Source: JAQUTK01 sp963677415 (GTDB lineage: Bacteria > Bacteroidota > Bacteroidia > Bacteroidales > JAQUTK01). From it: a stretch of DNA of 64,000 nucleotides. Positions within the stretch are counted from its first letter, which is position 1. Every line of letters starts with the position of its first letter. The stretch lies in NCBI GenBank assembly GCA_963677415.2, contig CAXXFJ010000034.1, forward strand, positions 31,944-95,943, read 5' to 3'. This document shows, in pieces, positions 17,475-26,178 of the stretch. Both the position numbers and the translations under genes were made by a program. The notes under the pieces were generated by a model. It saw only the letters and a program-made list of their open reading frames with translations. It had not been told where the DNA came from and did not search any database.

Positions 17475-18347
17475 ATGACTGCATCTTCAGAATTTCTTAA
17501 GGAATTGCTTCGCTTTCAGAAAAATGAAATTACTGAAAGTGTTGTTTATTCCCGTTTAGCAGGTATTGAGAAGAATCCTGAAAACAAGAAAATCCTCTCT
17601 GAGATCTCAATTGATGAGGGAATGCATTATGAGATACTGAGAAACCAAACCGGCAAAGATGTGAAAGTGAATCATCGCAAGGTATTCATGTATTACTGGA
17701 TGGCGCGTATCCTAGGCCTTACTTTTACTATTAAACTGATGGAATCGGGAGAAAAGTCCGCTCAAACTAACTACAAAGTATTTGAGGGGAATGAGGATAT
17801 CCAGCGTCTAGCAGAAGAGGAACAGGTACATGAGCAAAGGTTGATTGGAATGATCAATGAGGAACGCTTGTCTTACATGAGTTCGGTTGTGCTTGGATTG
17901 AATGATGCCCTTGTGGAATTTACGGGTGCTCTTGCTGGTTTTACTCTGGCATTGAACGATGCCAAACTTATTGCTTTGACGGGGAGTATTACAGGTATAG
18001 CTGCTGCACTCTCAATGGCATCTTCTGAGTATCTCTCAACTAAAACAGCTGGAACCGGCGAAAAACATCCGGTAAAGGCTGCCGTTTATACTGGTATCGC
18101 CTATATTATTACAGTTATTTCTCTTGTTTCACCATTTATGTGGATCAGTAATGTATTGGTGGCTTTGGTAGCCATGCTTTGTATCGCAACGATTATCATT
18201 GCAATCTTTAATTATTATTATGCTGTGGCACGCGGTGAAAGTTTTCGGAGTCGTTTTACTGAAATGGCAATATTAAGTTTCAGCGTAGCGGGAGTGAGCT
18301 TCCTGATTGGATATCTCTTGAAGAAGTTTATTGGTATTGATGTTTAA
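17475..18347 (+). CDS. ferritin-like/VIT-family fusion, probable iron or manganese transporter (MbfA-like)
   Basis: The N-terminal ~135 residues form a ferritin-like (rubrerythrin/Erv) di-iron domain, with carboxylates and histidines in EITESVVYSRLAG, DEGMHYEIL and EEEQVHEQRL. The C-terminal ~150 residues are a VIT1/CCC1 transporter domain with about five membrane helices and the signature VLGLNDALVEFTGALAG. This is the architecture of MbfA-type proteins, which export iron in alphaproteobacteria; the C-terminus should move Fe2+ or Mn2+ and the N-terminus sense or deliver it. It lies 14 bases after atpG and before a strong terminator, so it is probably co-transcribed with the ATP synthase, which is not an obvious partner. 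Confidence 0.88.
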   Translation: MTASSEFLKELLRFQKNEITESVVYSRLAGIEKNPENKKILSEISIDEGMHYEILRNQTGKDVKVNHRKVFMYYWMARILGLTFTIKLMESGEKSAQTNYKVFEGNEDIQRLAEEEQVHEQRLIGMINEERLSYMSSVVLGLNDALVEFTGALAGFTLALNDAKLIALTGSITGIAAALSMASSEYLSTKTAGTGEKHPVKAAVYTGIAYIITVISLVSPFMWISNVLVALVAMLCIATIIIAIFNYYYAVARGESFRSRFTEMAILSFSVAGVSFLIGYLLKKFIGIDV

Positions 18348-18360
18348 ACAAAATAATACT

Positions 18361-18402
18361 AAACAAAAAAGGCTGCTCTTAATCAAGCAGCCTTTTTTGT
18401 TT
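18361..18402. terminator. strong bidirectional terminator
   Basis: A perfect 16-bp inverted repeat (left arm AAACAAAAAAGGCTGC, 10-base loop) with an A-run on one side and a T-run on the other lies between the end of the atp operon and the end of the GH97 gene, which converge. It fits intrinsic termination from both sides. Confidence 0.92.
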
Positions 18403-18415
18403 AATTCATTGATTC

Positions 18416-20452
18416 TTACTTGGAAAAGAATATCGCTCCACTTTCAGGTTTCAAAGTCAAAGGGAAGTTACCTTTCTCTTTTTGTGTCAGTTCAAGTAGC
18501 ATGATACTGCCATTTTCCTTTTTCTCATCTAAAAAGATCATTACATTACTTTTTCCCATAAAAGAGAGGTCAATATTGATCTTGCGTTCTACAACATCTC
18601 CGTTGATGGCACCAATGTACCAGCGTTCACCGCTGCGACGTGCAATAACACAATATTTGCCTGGGAAACCTTCAATAAATCGAGTCTCATCCCAAGTGGT
18701 TGGTACCTGTCTCAGATATTCTAGTATGTAGTTAGGTCGGCTATGATCTTCGGTAAGAACGCTTAACTTTAAGTCAGGTGAGGTGGATGTGACAGAAAAT
18801 TGTTTCAGGGAGTCTTTCTGATAGATTAGCTGGCTAAGATTGTCAGGTGTAAGCCCAAAGTGCTGTATTGGAGAGAAGAAGACAATAGGTAAGGCGAGTT
18901 CGAAAGCAACCGACGTGCGACGTCTGGTACCTTTATCCTGGTTCTTACTCATCCTGTTATTAAGTACCGTAGGCGTGAAGTCCATAGGGGCAACTGCATT
19001 ACGGGTGAAAGGAAGCATCGCACAATGCATCGGTTGTTTGTTGGCTGCTTCTTGTGTGAAAATGCAATTTTCCATACCATATACTGCTTCGGATGTCATA
19101 TAGTTGGGATACATTCGTTCCCATCCACGTGGCAGCGTGGCACCATGAAAGTTCACGCAGATACCATACTTATTAGCATCAGTAAGAATATCTTCATAGA
19201 GTTTCATTGTTGACTGTTTATCTCCACCAAAGAAGTCCACCTTTATTGCTTTGATGCCTATGCTTTGCATCCATGCCATTTCTTTTGCACGAGCCTCGGG
19301 GGTGTTCATGCAATTCTGGGGAGTCTGAGGAGCATTATTCCAGCTACCATTAGAGTTATACCAAAGAATTGGTCGAACATTGCGAGCTGCTGCATACTTG
19401 GCAAGTTCAGCAATTTTCTCACGACCAATATTTGTATCCCACCAGTTGTCGATGAGCACGTATTCGAAATTTAGAGAGTCAGCCAGGTCAATGAACTTGA
19501 TCTGATCATCATAATTTATGCTATTGTCTTGCCAAACCAACCAGCTCCAAGTAGCTCGACCTGGCATATATTGTTCTGTAGCATTATATTTCGAAGTGAC
19601 CAGGTCGGTGGATATTGTGGTCTCAACGATTGGTTTAAGATTATCTCCCAAAGTGATGGTGCGCCAAGGTGTCTGAAAAGGGAGAGAGGCAGTAACGGTA
19701 TTGGGTGTCTGACCATTATTTTCACCTTCTTGAGGAAATTGCACTTTAAAAAGTCCATCTTTTGTGCCTTCGCTCAGGCAGGTGCCTACATAGTGGCTAT
19801 CCACATTTGTTTCGCTGATTAGCACCCAGCCTGCTTCACCTACTTTAAAGAGAGCTGGATAAGTGAATCCTATTCCATATAGTGAAGGTTTACCGACAGG
19901 CTCATTTTCAGTATAGTACTCCTCATAACTGGGCTTGGACTCTTTCCATCCACTCATCGGTGGTGCCTGAGGAGTGATGAAGGTAGTAGTACCTTCAGGG
20001 AAATCATAGCCTGTAGCTTCACATTTCACAGTACAGATAGTTGTACTGCTATCCGCATCCAGTTGATAACAGAAAGCAAGATTATTATTGCTGATACGAA
20101 AAATGATACGCATCTCTTTTCCTTCTTTATTTTCCAGAGTGTAAACAACTTCATTGGCTGTATAAGTTATCTGAGAGGCTTTGCCGCGGTCCAGTTTATA
20201 ACTCTTACTATAGATTGTCGATTTGCCTCTGTCAAGTAGTTTCATCTCTTTGGAAAAGTTTCCCGTAGATGTCTCGAGTCCGAGAGGTGAAGGCTCAATC
20301 ATCGTTTTTCCTTTGTATGAGAGGGAATAGGTTGGAATCCCTTCTTTGACATCAAACTGCAAAACCGACTGTTTGTCCGGGCTGCTTACCTTTGTACTGC
20401 AACCGGTAATCAATAGCAATAAAGAAAGTGTTTGAAACAATTTTGTTTTCAT
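18416..20452 (-). CDS. GH97-family glycoside hydrolase lipoprotein, retaining-type active site
   Basis: The 678-residue protein starts with a lipoprotein signal (LFQTLSLLLLITGCSTK). The N-terminal beta-sandwich is followed by a (beta/alpha)8 barrel with WSWLVWQDNSINYDDQ and IKVDFFGGDKQ, then a C-terminal beta domain. Asp406 in KVDFFGG is where retaining GH97 enzymes carry the nucleophile, and Glu455 in MTSEAVYG fits the acid/base. The likely activity is an alpha-galactosidase or other alpha-glycosidase; the sugar is not certain. I chose the ATG at 20452 and not the upstream one at 20662 because the signal peptide begins there and a -7 element lies at 20495-20502. Confidence 0.9.
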   Translation of the reverse strand: MKTKLFQTLSLLLLITGCSTKVSSPDKQSVLQFDVKEGIPTYSLSYKGKTMIEPSPLGLETSTGNFSKEMKLLDRGKSTIYSKSYKLDRGKASQITYTANEVVYTLENKEGKEMRIIFRISNNNLAFCYQLDADSSTTICTVKCEATGYDFPEGTTTFITPQAPPMSGWKESKPSYEEYYTENEPVGKPSLYGIGFTYPALFKVGEAGWVLISETNVDSHYVGTCLSEGTKDGLFKVQFPQEGENNGQTPNTVTASLPFQTPWRTITLGDNLKPIVETTISTDLVTSKYNATEQYMPGRATWSWLVWQDNSINYDDQIKFIDLADSLNFEYVLIDNWWDTNIGREKIAELAKYAAARNVRPILWYNSNGSWNNAPQTPQNCMNTPEARAKEMAWMQSIGIKAIKVDFFGGDKQSTMKLYEDILTDANKYGICVNFHGATLPRGWERMYPNYMTSEAVYGMENCIFTQEAANKQPMHCAMLPFTRNAVAPMDFTPTVLNNRMSKNQDKGTRRRTSVAFELALPIVFFSPIQHFGLTPDNLSQLIYQKDSLKQFSVTSTSPDLKLSVLTEDHSRPNYILEYLRQVPTTWDETRFIEGFPGKYCVIARRSGERWYIGAINGDVVERKINIDLSFMGKSNVMIFLDEKKENGSIMLLELTQKEKGNFPLTLKPESGAIFFSK

Positions 20453-20494
20453 TAGCTGATTGTATGTATTATAGTATGCTTCTTTTATTGTGAA

Positions 20495-20502
20495 CAAAGA
20501 TA
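20495..20502 (-). promoter_or_regulatory. predicted promoter of the GH97 gene
   Basis: TATCTTTG on the minus strand matches TAnnTTTG 43 bases before the chosen ATG at 20452. Its position downstream of the alternative start at 20662 argues against that start. Confidence 0.6.
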
Positions 20503-20586
20503 GGGGATTTGTTCTTATTAAGAAGTTCTGGATACGTTTTTTCGATAAAATAAGAGGAAACGTGAGCAGGATTCGCAAATATTGGT

Positions 20587-20594
20587 TACTTTTG
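20587..20594 (+). promoter_or_regulatory. predicted promoter of the rseC-rnf operon
   Basis: TACTTTTG matches TAnnTTTG 28 bases before the rseC start at 20622. Confidence 0.6.
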
Positions 20595-20621
20595 CCGCGA
20601 ATGTAATGTTGAGATTGCAAA

Positions 20622-21041
20622 ATGAATGAGAGTATTGTACATGAAGGTCTAATAGAAAGCATCTCGGATACTGTAATAAAGGTAAGAGTGCTCCAGGTTT
20701 CTGCGTGTTCAGGGTGTCATGCGAAGGGTGTCTGCTCTTCTGTTGACCAGAAAGAAAGAATCATAGATGTGCAGCCAGATGGGAACTCTTATCTAACGGG
20801 AGACAAAGTGTCCCTTTATGGAAGACGATCGTGGGGGCTGAAAGCTGTTTTTTGGGCTTTCTTTTTACCGTTCATATTAGTGGTCTGTTCCCTCACACTA
20901 CTCACTTCGCTTCATACTTCAGAATTACTCTCCGGTCTTCTCTCATTAGCTGTTCTGATACCTTATTATTTAGTACTTAGAATGTTTAGGTCTCAATTGA
21001 AAAAGAACTTTTCTTTTACCATCGATAAAATCAACAATTAA
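20622..21041 (+). CDS. rseC: RseC/MucC-family membrane protein (SoxR-reducing system type)
   Basis: The 139-residue protein has an N-terminal soluble region with the cysteine set CSGCHAKGVC and two membrane helices (WGLKAVFWAFFLPFILVVCS and ELLSGLLSLAVLIPYYLVL), the RseC pattern. In Gammaproteobacteria RseC acts with the Rsx/Rnf complex to reduce SoxR, and here it is directly followed by rnfB after 11 bases. The cysteines could bind an Fe-S cluster or take part in redox transfer to or from Rnf. No SoxR gene is visible in the window. Confidence 0.88.
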   Translation: MNESIVHEGLIESISDTVIKVRVLQVSACSGCHAKGVCSSVDQKERIIDVQPDGNSYLTGDKVSLYGRRSWGLKAVFWAFFLPFILVVCSLTLLTSLHTSELLSGLLSLAVLIPYYLVLRMFRSQLKKNFSFTIDKINN

Positions 21042-21052
21042 TATAAATTGGA

Positions 21053-21898
21053 ATGAACTTGATCGTTATAGCCATTATTACTCTTGGAGCCATCGGAGCA
21101 CTGAGTGCTGTTATTCTCTATTTCGCTGCAAAGAAGTTTGCGGTCTTTGAAGATATCCGCATCGCTCAGATTGAAGAAGTATTGCCGGCTGCAAACTGTG
21201 GAGGTTGTGGAAATCCAGGATGTCATGCTTTTGCCGAAGCTTGTGTGAAAGCTGAAGATTTCAGTACTTTATATTGTCCGGTAGGTGGAGCAGGAGTTAT
21301 GGCAAAGGTTGCAGTGATATTAGGAAAAGAAGCAAAGGAGGCTGTGCCAATGATTGCAGTGGTTCGGTGTAATGGCACGTGTGAAAATCGTCCGCTAACC
21401 AGCGTGTATGATGGAGCGACTTCTTGTGCTGTAGCTGCAGCATTATATGGTGGTGATACAGATTGTAGCTACGGATGCCTGGGATGTGGTGATTGTGAAA
21501 ATGCCTGTAAGTTTGATGCTATTTTCATGAATCCTGAGACTCGTCTGCCAGAGGTAGTGGAGGATGCTTGTACGGCATGTGGTGCCTGTGTAAAAGCATG
21601 TCCTAAATCAATCATCGAACTTCGTAAGAAAGGTCCGAAGTCACGCCGAATATATGTATCTTGCGTCAATAAGGATAAAGGTGCTCTTTCAAGGAAAGCA
21701 TGCGAGGTCTCTTGTATCGGTTGTGGAAAGTGTCAGAAGATCTGTGAATTTGACGCAATTACAATTGAAAACAACCTGGCTTATATCGATTATAATAAAT
21801 GCCGTTTATGCCGTAAGTGTGTAGAGGTGTGTCCGACTAAAGCGATTCATGAATTGAACTTTCCTCCAAAGAAGGTTGAGGTACAAGAAGCCGTATAA
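21053..21898 (+). CDS. rnfB: Rnf complex polyferredoxin subunit B
   Basis: RnfB receives electrons from ferredoxin. The 281-residue protein starts with one membrane helix, then an Fe-S domain with CGGCGNPGCHAFAEAC and a distal Cys (LYCPVGG), followed by several ferredoxin motifs: CLGCGDCENACKF, CTACGACVKACPK, CIGCGKCQKICEF and CRLCRKCVEVCPT. That is enough for about five [4Fe-4S] clusters. It is the first rnf gene of the order B-C-D-G-E-A. Confidence 0.96.
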   Translation: MNLIVIAIITLGAIGALSAVILYFAAKKFAVFEDIRIAQIEEVLPAANCGGCGNPGCHAFAEACVKAEDFSTLYCPVGGAGVMAKVAVILGKEAKEAVPMIAVVRCNGTCENRPLTSVYDGATSCAVAAALYGGDTDCSYGCLGCGDCENACKFDAIFMNPETRLPEVVEDACTACGACVKACPKSIIELRKKGPKSRRIYVSCVNKDKGALSRKACEVSCIGCGKCQKICEFDAITIENNLAYIDYNKCRLCRKCVEVCPTKAIHELNFPPKKVEVQEAV

Positions 21899-21939
21899 TC
21901 GGACGGAAGGTATTCACTACAAATAGATTTGAATAATAT

Positions 21940-23274
21940 ATGTTGAAGACATTCAGAATAGGCGGTATTCATCCACCTGAAAACAAATTGTCGGCTGAAA
22001 AGAAGATTGAGCAACTTGCGTTGCCTGTCCAAGCGGTAATCCCTCTTTCCCAACATCTGGGCGCACCAACGCAAGCTGTTGTCGTCAAAGGCGATAAGGT
22101 GAAAGTGGGTACTATTATTGCCAAAGCGAGCGGTTTTGTGTCCGCTAACGTACATTCTTCTGTATCGGGCACAGTTGTCAAAATTGATTCGGTGTTGGAT
22201 GCCAGCGGATATCGCAAGCCAGCCATATTTATAGATGTAGAAGGAGATGAATGGGAGCCTTCCATTGATCGATCCATCAATCTGTCAAATAATATCGATA
22301 GTATTTCAAAGGAAGATATAATCCGGAAGATTTCAGAGAATGGTGTAGTGGGAATGGGAGGGGCAACCTTTCCTACTCATGTCAAACTAACCCCTCCTTC
22401 CGGTATGAAAGCAGAAGTGCTGATCATTAATGGAGTGGAATGCGAACCTTATCTTACTGCGGATCATGCGCTGATGTTAGTCAAGGGTGCGGAGATCATT
22501 GTTGGTATTCGCTTGCTGATGAAAGCCCTCAATGTGGATAAGGCATTTATCGCTATTGAAAATAATAAAAAAGATGCCATAGCAAGTCTGACACTTCTTG
22601 CCCGTGATTACTCAGGGATAGAAGTCTGCACGATGGCAATGAAATATCCACAAGGTGGAGAGAAGCAACTTATTGATGCTGTGATAGGTCGACAGGTGCC
22701 AAGTGGCGGATTACCAATTGCAACAGGAGCTGTCGTTCAAAATATTGCTTCGGCATTTGCAGTATACGAGGCTGTGATGAAAAACAAACCTTTGTTTGAA
22801 AGAATAGTAACAGTGACAGGCAAGAATCTAATTTCACCTTCTAACTTTAGTACTCGCATAGGTACTCCGATATCGATGCTGATTGAGGCTGCTGGCGGAT
22901 TACCGGAAGATACAGGTAAAGTAATTGGTGGTGGTCCGATGATGGGCAAAGCGCTAGTCAACGTAGCTGTACCTGTAACTAAAGGTAGTTCGGGTGTTTT
23001 ACTGATGACTCGTAAAGAGTCAAAACGTAAGGTGGAGCAAACCTGTATCCGCTGTGCTAAATGCACGACTGTATGCTCCATGGGGCTTGAACCTTTCCTC
23101 TTGGGAACGCTGGCTGAAAAGGGTATGTACGATGCTTTAGAAAAGGAACTAATCATGAACTGCATTGAATGTGGCTCATGCAATTATACCTGTCCTGCTC
23201 ACCGTCCGTTACTTGATTATATCCGTTTAGGGAAAGCGAAAGTGGGAACAATCATCCGTAACAGAAAGAAATAA
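21940..23274 (+). CDS. rnfC: Rnf complex subunit C (NADH-binding)
   Basis: RnfC is the peripheral subunit that exchanges electrons with NAD(H) using FMN and two [4Fe-4S] clusters. The N-terminal barrel-sandwich region, a flavin/NAD-binding region related to NuoF (GVVGMGGATFPTH, INGVECEPYLTAD), and a C-terminal pair of clusters (CIRCAKCTTVCSMG and CIECGSCNYTCPAHRP) are all present. The length of 444 residues is usual. The next gene follows after 11 bases. Confidence 0.96.
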   Translation: MLKTFRIGGIHPPENKLSAEKKIEQLALPVQAVIPLSQHLGAPTQAVVVKGDKVKVGTIIAKASGFVSANVHSSVSGTVVKIDSVLDASGYRKPAIFIDVEGDEWEPSIDRSINLSNNIDSISKEDIIRKISENGVVGMGGATFPTHVKLTPPSGMKAEVLIINGVECEPYLTADHALMLVKGAEIIVGIRLLMKALNVDKAFIAIENNKKDAIASLTLLARDYSGIEVCTMAMKYPQGGEKQLIDAVIGRQVPSGGLPIATGAVVQNIASAFAVYEAVMKNKPLFERIVTVTGKNLISPSNFSTRIGTPISMLIEAAGGLPEDTGKVIGGGPMMGKALVNVAVPVTKGSSGVLLMTRKESKRKVEQTCIRCAKCTTVCSMGLEPFLLGTLAEKGMYDALEKELIMNCIECGSCNYTCPAHRPLLDYIRLGKAKVGTIIRNRKK

Positions 23275-23285
23275 TTAGCAGATAT

Positions 23286-24248
23286 ATGGAAAATAAATTA
23301 GTTATATCGCCATCTCCGCATATCCATAGTGGAGATAGTGTCTCGAAAAATATGTATGGAGTAATGATCGCACTGATTCCTGCTTATCTGGTCTCGTTGC
23401 TATTCTTCGGAGTGGGTGCTTTGGTGGTCAGTTTGACATCTGTGATTGCCTGTGTAGGTTTTGAATACTTGATTCAAAAGTATATTATGAATATCAAACC
23501 GACACTCTTTGATGGTTCTGCAATGCTGACCGGTTTGCTACTTGCTTTCAATCTTCCTTCCAATTTGCCTGTCTGGATAATTCTGATCGGAGCCCTCGTA
23601 TCCATTGGTGTCGGCAAAATGTCATTTGGTGGACTTGGCAACAATATTTTTAATCCGGCGCTTGTCGGACGAGTTTTTTTACTTATTTCCTTTCCGGTAC
23701 AAATGACAAGTTGGCCGGAACCGGGACAGTTGACTGTATATCTTGATGCAATAACGGCTGCCACTCCATTGACAATTCTGAAAGAAGGAGGACACAAATT
23801 ACCTGATATGCAGGATATTTTGATTGGATTTAAAGGAGGAAGTATTGGTGAAGTTTCTGTATTTTCTCTTCTCATTGGTTTTGCCTTCTTACTCTATAAG
23901 AAGATAATTACCTGGCATATTCCCGTCACAATTTTTGCAACAGTGGCTGTCTTCACAGGCATCTTGTATGGTATAGATCCTGTCAAATATGCATCACCAT
24001 TAATTCATTTAACGACTGGTGGACTTGTTTTAGGTGCCGTTTATATGGCTACGGACTATGTCACATCTCCAATGTCAAAAGGAGGAATGATTGTGTATGG
24101 AGTAGGAATCGGAATGATTACTATTTTGATTCGTTCGTTTGGAGCTTACCCGGGTGGAGTCTCTTTTGCCATTCTGATCATGAATGCCTTCACACCACTC
24201 ATAAATATGTATATCAAACCTAAACGATTTGGGGAGGAGAAGAAATAA
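23286..24248 (+). CDS. rnfD: Rnf complex subunit D (flavinylated membrane subunit)
   Basis: RnfD is an integral membrane subunit related to NqrB, with about nine or ten helices in 320 residues. The flavinylation motif is DAITAAT at residues 154-160, so Thr160 is the expected site of covalent FMN attached by ApbE. The stop TAA shares its last base with the ATG of rnfG, giving tight translational coupling. Confidence 0.95.
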   Translation: MENKLVISPSPHIHSGDSVSKNMYGVMIALIPAYLVSLLFFGVGALVVSLTSVIACVGFEYLIQKYIMNIKPTLFDGSAMLTGLLLAFNLPSNLPVWIILIGALVSIGVGKMSFGGLGNNIFNPALVGRVFLLISFPVQMTSWPEPGQLTVYLDAITAATPLTILKEGGHKLPDMQDILIGFKGGSIGEVSVFSLLIGFAFLLYKKIITWHIPVTIFATVAVFTGILYGIDPVKYASPLIHLTTGGLVLGAVYMATDYVTSPMSKGGMIVYGVGIGMITILIRSFGAYPGGVSFAILIMNAFTPLINMYIKPKRFGEEKK

Positions 24249-24883
24249 TGGCAGCAATGAAATCTTCATTTAAGAATATGTTTCTGGTGCTCACGTGTGT
24301 ATGCGTTGTTGCTTCCGGACTGCTAGCGGGAGTCAATCAGCTCACAAAAAGCGCAATCGAAGCAGCCAATAAGGCTAAACAGGTCAATGCAATCAAGGCT
24401 GTGCTACCAGAGTTTGATAATGATCCCATAGGCGAAAGCTATATGATAACAGATGCTAATGGTGATTCCTTACGCGTATTTCCGGCAAAGAAGAATAATG
24501 AGACAGTAGGAATGGCTGTTGAGACTTTCTCTGACAAAGGATTTGGAGGGAATATTACACTGATGGTGGGCTTTGATAAGAGTGGTGCGATCATTAATTA
24601 TCAGGTACTGAATCACAAAGAGACTCCCGGTCTTGGATCCAAGATGGAAGAGTGGTTCCATGCAGAAAAGAATAGCCAATGTGTGCTTGGTAAGGTGCCC
24701 GGAAGCGAGGGACTCAAAGTGTCCAAGAAGGTCAACACAGAAGGATATGTTGATGCTATTACGGCGGCAACCATATCTTCCCGTGCCTTTGTGGACGCGA
24801 TAAACAAGGCTTATATAAGTGCATTTAAGGCAAATGATGGAAGTTCAGGGGCTACACCGCAGAAGCAATCCTATAATAACTAA
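24248..24883 (+). CDS. rnfG: Rnf complex subunit G (periplasmic flavoprotein)
   Basis: RnfG has one N-terminal membrane helix (FLVLTCVCVVASGLLAGV) and a periplasmic FMN-binding domain. The motif DAITAAT at residues 169-175 marks Thr175 as the covalent FMN site, the same motif as in RnfD. The conserved GLGSKMEEWF and the following region fit the FMN_bind family. Length 211 residues is normal. Confidence 0.95.
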   Translation: MAAMKSSFKNMFLVLTCVCVVASGLLAGVNQLTKSAIEAANKAKQVNAIKAVLPEFDNDPIGESYMITDANGDSLRVFPAKKNNETVGMAVETFSDKGFGGNITLMVGFDKSGAIINYQVLNHKETPGLGSKMEEWFHAEKNSQCVLGKVPGSEGLKVSKKVNTEGYVDAITAATISSRAFVDAINKAYISAFKANDGSSGATPQKQSYNN

Positions 24884-24888
24884 CAAGT

Positions 24889-25479
24889 ATGAAAAAGATT
24901 AAGATTATATTGAACGGTCTCATTACTGAGAATCCTACGTTTGTACTCTTGCTTGGTATGTGTCCGACATTGGGTACTACCTCATCTGCAATCAATGGTC
25001 TGGGTATGGGACTTGCCACCATGTTTGTGCTTATTGGCTCGAATGTGGTAATCTCTATGGTGAAAAACATTGTGCCTGATAAAGTGCGTATACCTGTCTT
25101 TGTGGTGATCATCGCAGCTTTTGTGAGTATACTGGAAATGGTGATGCAGGCTTACGTACCTTCACTATATGCTAGTCTGGGACTTTTTATTCCCTTGATA
25201 GTTGTAAACTGTATTGTACTAGCACGTGCTGAGTCATTTGCCTGCAAAAACAGCATCTTTGATTCACTACTGGATGGTGTTGGGATTGGTCTGGGATTTA
25301 CGGTCGCGCTAACAATGCTTGGCGCAATTCGTGAACTACTTGGTACTGGAAAAGCTTTTGGCTTTACCCTCTTTCCTGATAATTACGGTATGCTTGTATT
25401 CGTATTGGCTCCGGGCGCTTTTATTGCCTTGGGGTATCTCATTGCGATTGTAAATAAGATGATGAAAGTTAACTCATAA
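24889..25479 (+). CDS. rnfE: Rnf complex subunit E
   Basis: RnfE is one of two homologous six-helix membrane subunits, related to NqrD. The signatures NPTFVLLLGMCPTLGTTSSA and VNCIVLARAESFA are present; the cysteines in these half-helices hold a membrane [2Fe-2S] cluster together with RnfA. The 196-residue length is usual. It begins 6 bases after rnfG. Confidence 0.96.
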   Translation: MKKIKIILNGLITENPTFVLLLGMCPTLGTTSSAINGLGMGLATMFVLIGSNVVISMVKNIVPDKVRIPVFVVIIAAFVSILEMVMQAYVPSLYASLGLFIPLIVVNCIVLARAESFACKNSIFDSLLDGVGIGLGFTVALTMLGAIRELLGTGKAFGFTLFPDNYGMLVFVLAPGAFIALGYLIAIVNKMMKVNS

Positions 25480-25491
25480 GATCAATAGATT

Positions 25492-26064
25492 ATGTACTAT
25501 TTAATGATGTTTATCGCAGCAGTCTTTGTTAATAACATCGTACTGGCACAGTTTTTGGGAGTTTGCCCGTTCTTCGGTGTTTCCAAGAAGATTGATACGG
25601 CTGTCGGCATGAGCGCAGCTGTTACTTTTGTGTTGACACTTGCTACAATCGTTACGTACCTGATTCAGGTTTATGTACTTACACCATTTGGACTGGGTTT
25701 CTTGCAGACACTGACTTTTATCCTTGTCATTGCAGCATTAGTGCAGATGGTAGAAATCATCCTGAAGAAGACATCTCCGGCACTGTATCAGGCCTTAGGA
25801 GTCTTTCTCCCGTTAATTACGACAAACTGTGCAATTCTTGGTGTGGCGATTCTTGTTATCCAGAAGCAATACAATCTTCTGGAATCAGTTGTCTTTGCCT
25901 TTTCTACGGCTATTGGTTTTGGACTTGCGCTGGTGTTATTTGCAGGCATTCGTGAACAGCTTGCTTTGAACAATGTGCCGAAAGGGCTTGAAGGTTTCCC
26001 TATCGCTCTGATTACCGCAGGACTACTTGCCATGGCCTTCATGGGATTTGCAGGTATGGTATAG
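25492..26064 (+). CDS. rnfA: Rnf complex subunit A
   Basis: RnfA is the partner of RnfE and related to NqrE, with six membrane helices. The signatures NNIVLAQFLGVCPFFGVS and LITTNCAILGVA carry the conserved cysteines for the shared iron-sulfur cluster. It is the last gene of the rnf operon; an intrinsic terminator follows. Confidence 0.96.
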   Translation: MYYLMMFIAAVFVNNIVLAQFLGVCPFFGVSKKIDTAVGMSAAVTFVLTLATIVTYLIQVYVLTPFGLGFLQTLTFILVIAALVQMVEIILKKTSPALYQALGVFLPLITTNCAILGVAILVIQKQYNLLESVVFAFSTAIGFGLALVLFAGIREQLALNNVPKGLEGFPIALITAGLLAMAFMGFAGMV

Positions 26065-26085
26065 TTGAGAGGCATAAATACTTAG

Positions 26086-26132
26086 AAATAGTTGGATTCT
26101 TTTTCTGAAAAAAGAAATCCAACTATTTTTTT
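26086..26132 (+). terminator. terminator of the rnf operon
   Basis: A 13-bp stem (AAATAGTTGGATT / AATCCAACTATTT) followed directly by a T-run lies about 20 bases past the rnfA stop, a standard intrinsic terminator. Confidence 0.92.
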
Positions 26133-26148
26133 TCTTTAATAGAAAGAT

Positions 26149-26156
26149 TATCTTTG
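26149..26156 (+). promoter_or_regulatory. predicted promoter of the nucleotidyltransferase-galE genes
   Basis: TATCTTTG matches TAnnTTTG and lies 30 bases before the ATG at 26179, just after the rnf terminator. Confidence 0.6.
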
Positions 26157-26178
26157 CACACTAATAAGGTCGTTTTAT

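Noticed and set aside
20453..20662. Upstream in-frame start for the first GH97 gene
   Set aside because: It would put 70 non-conserved residues before a clear lipoprotein signal, and the promoter at 20495-20502 lies inside that stretch.
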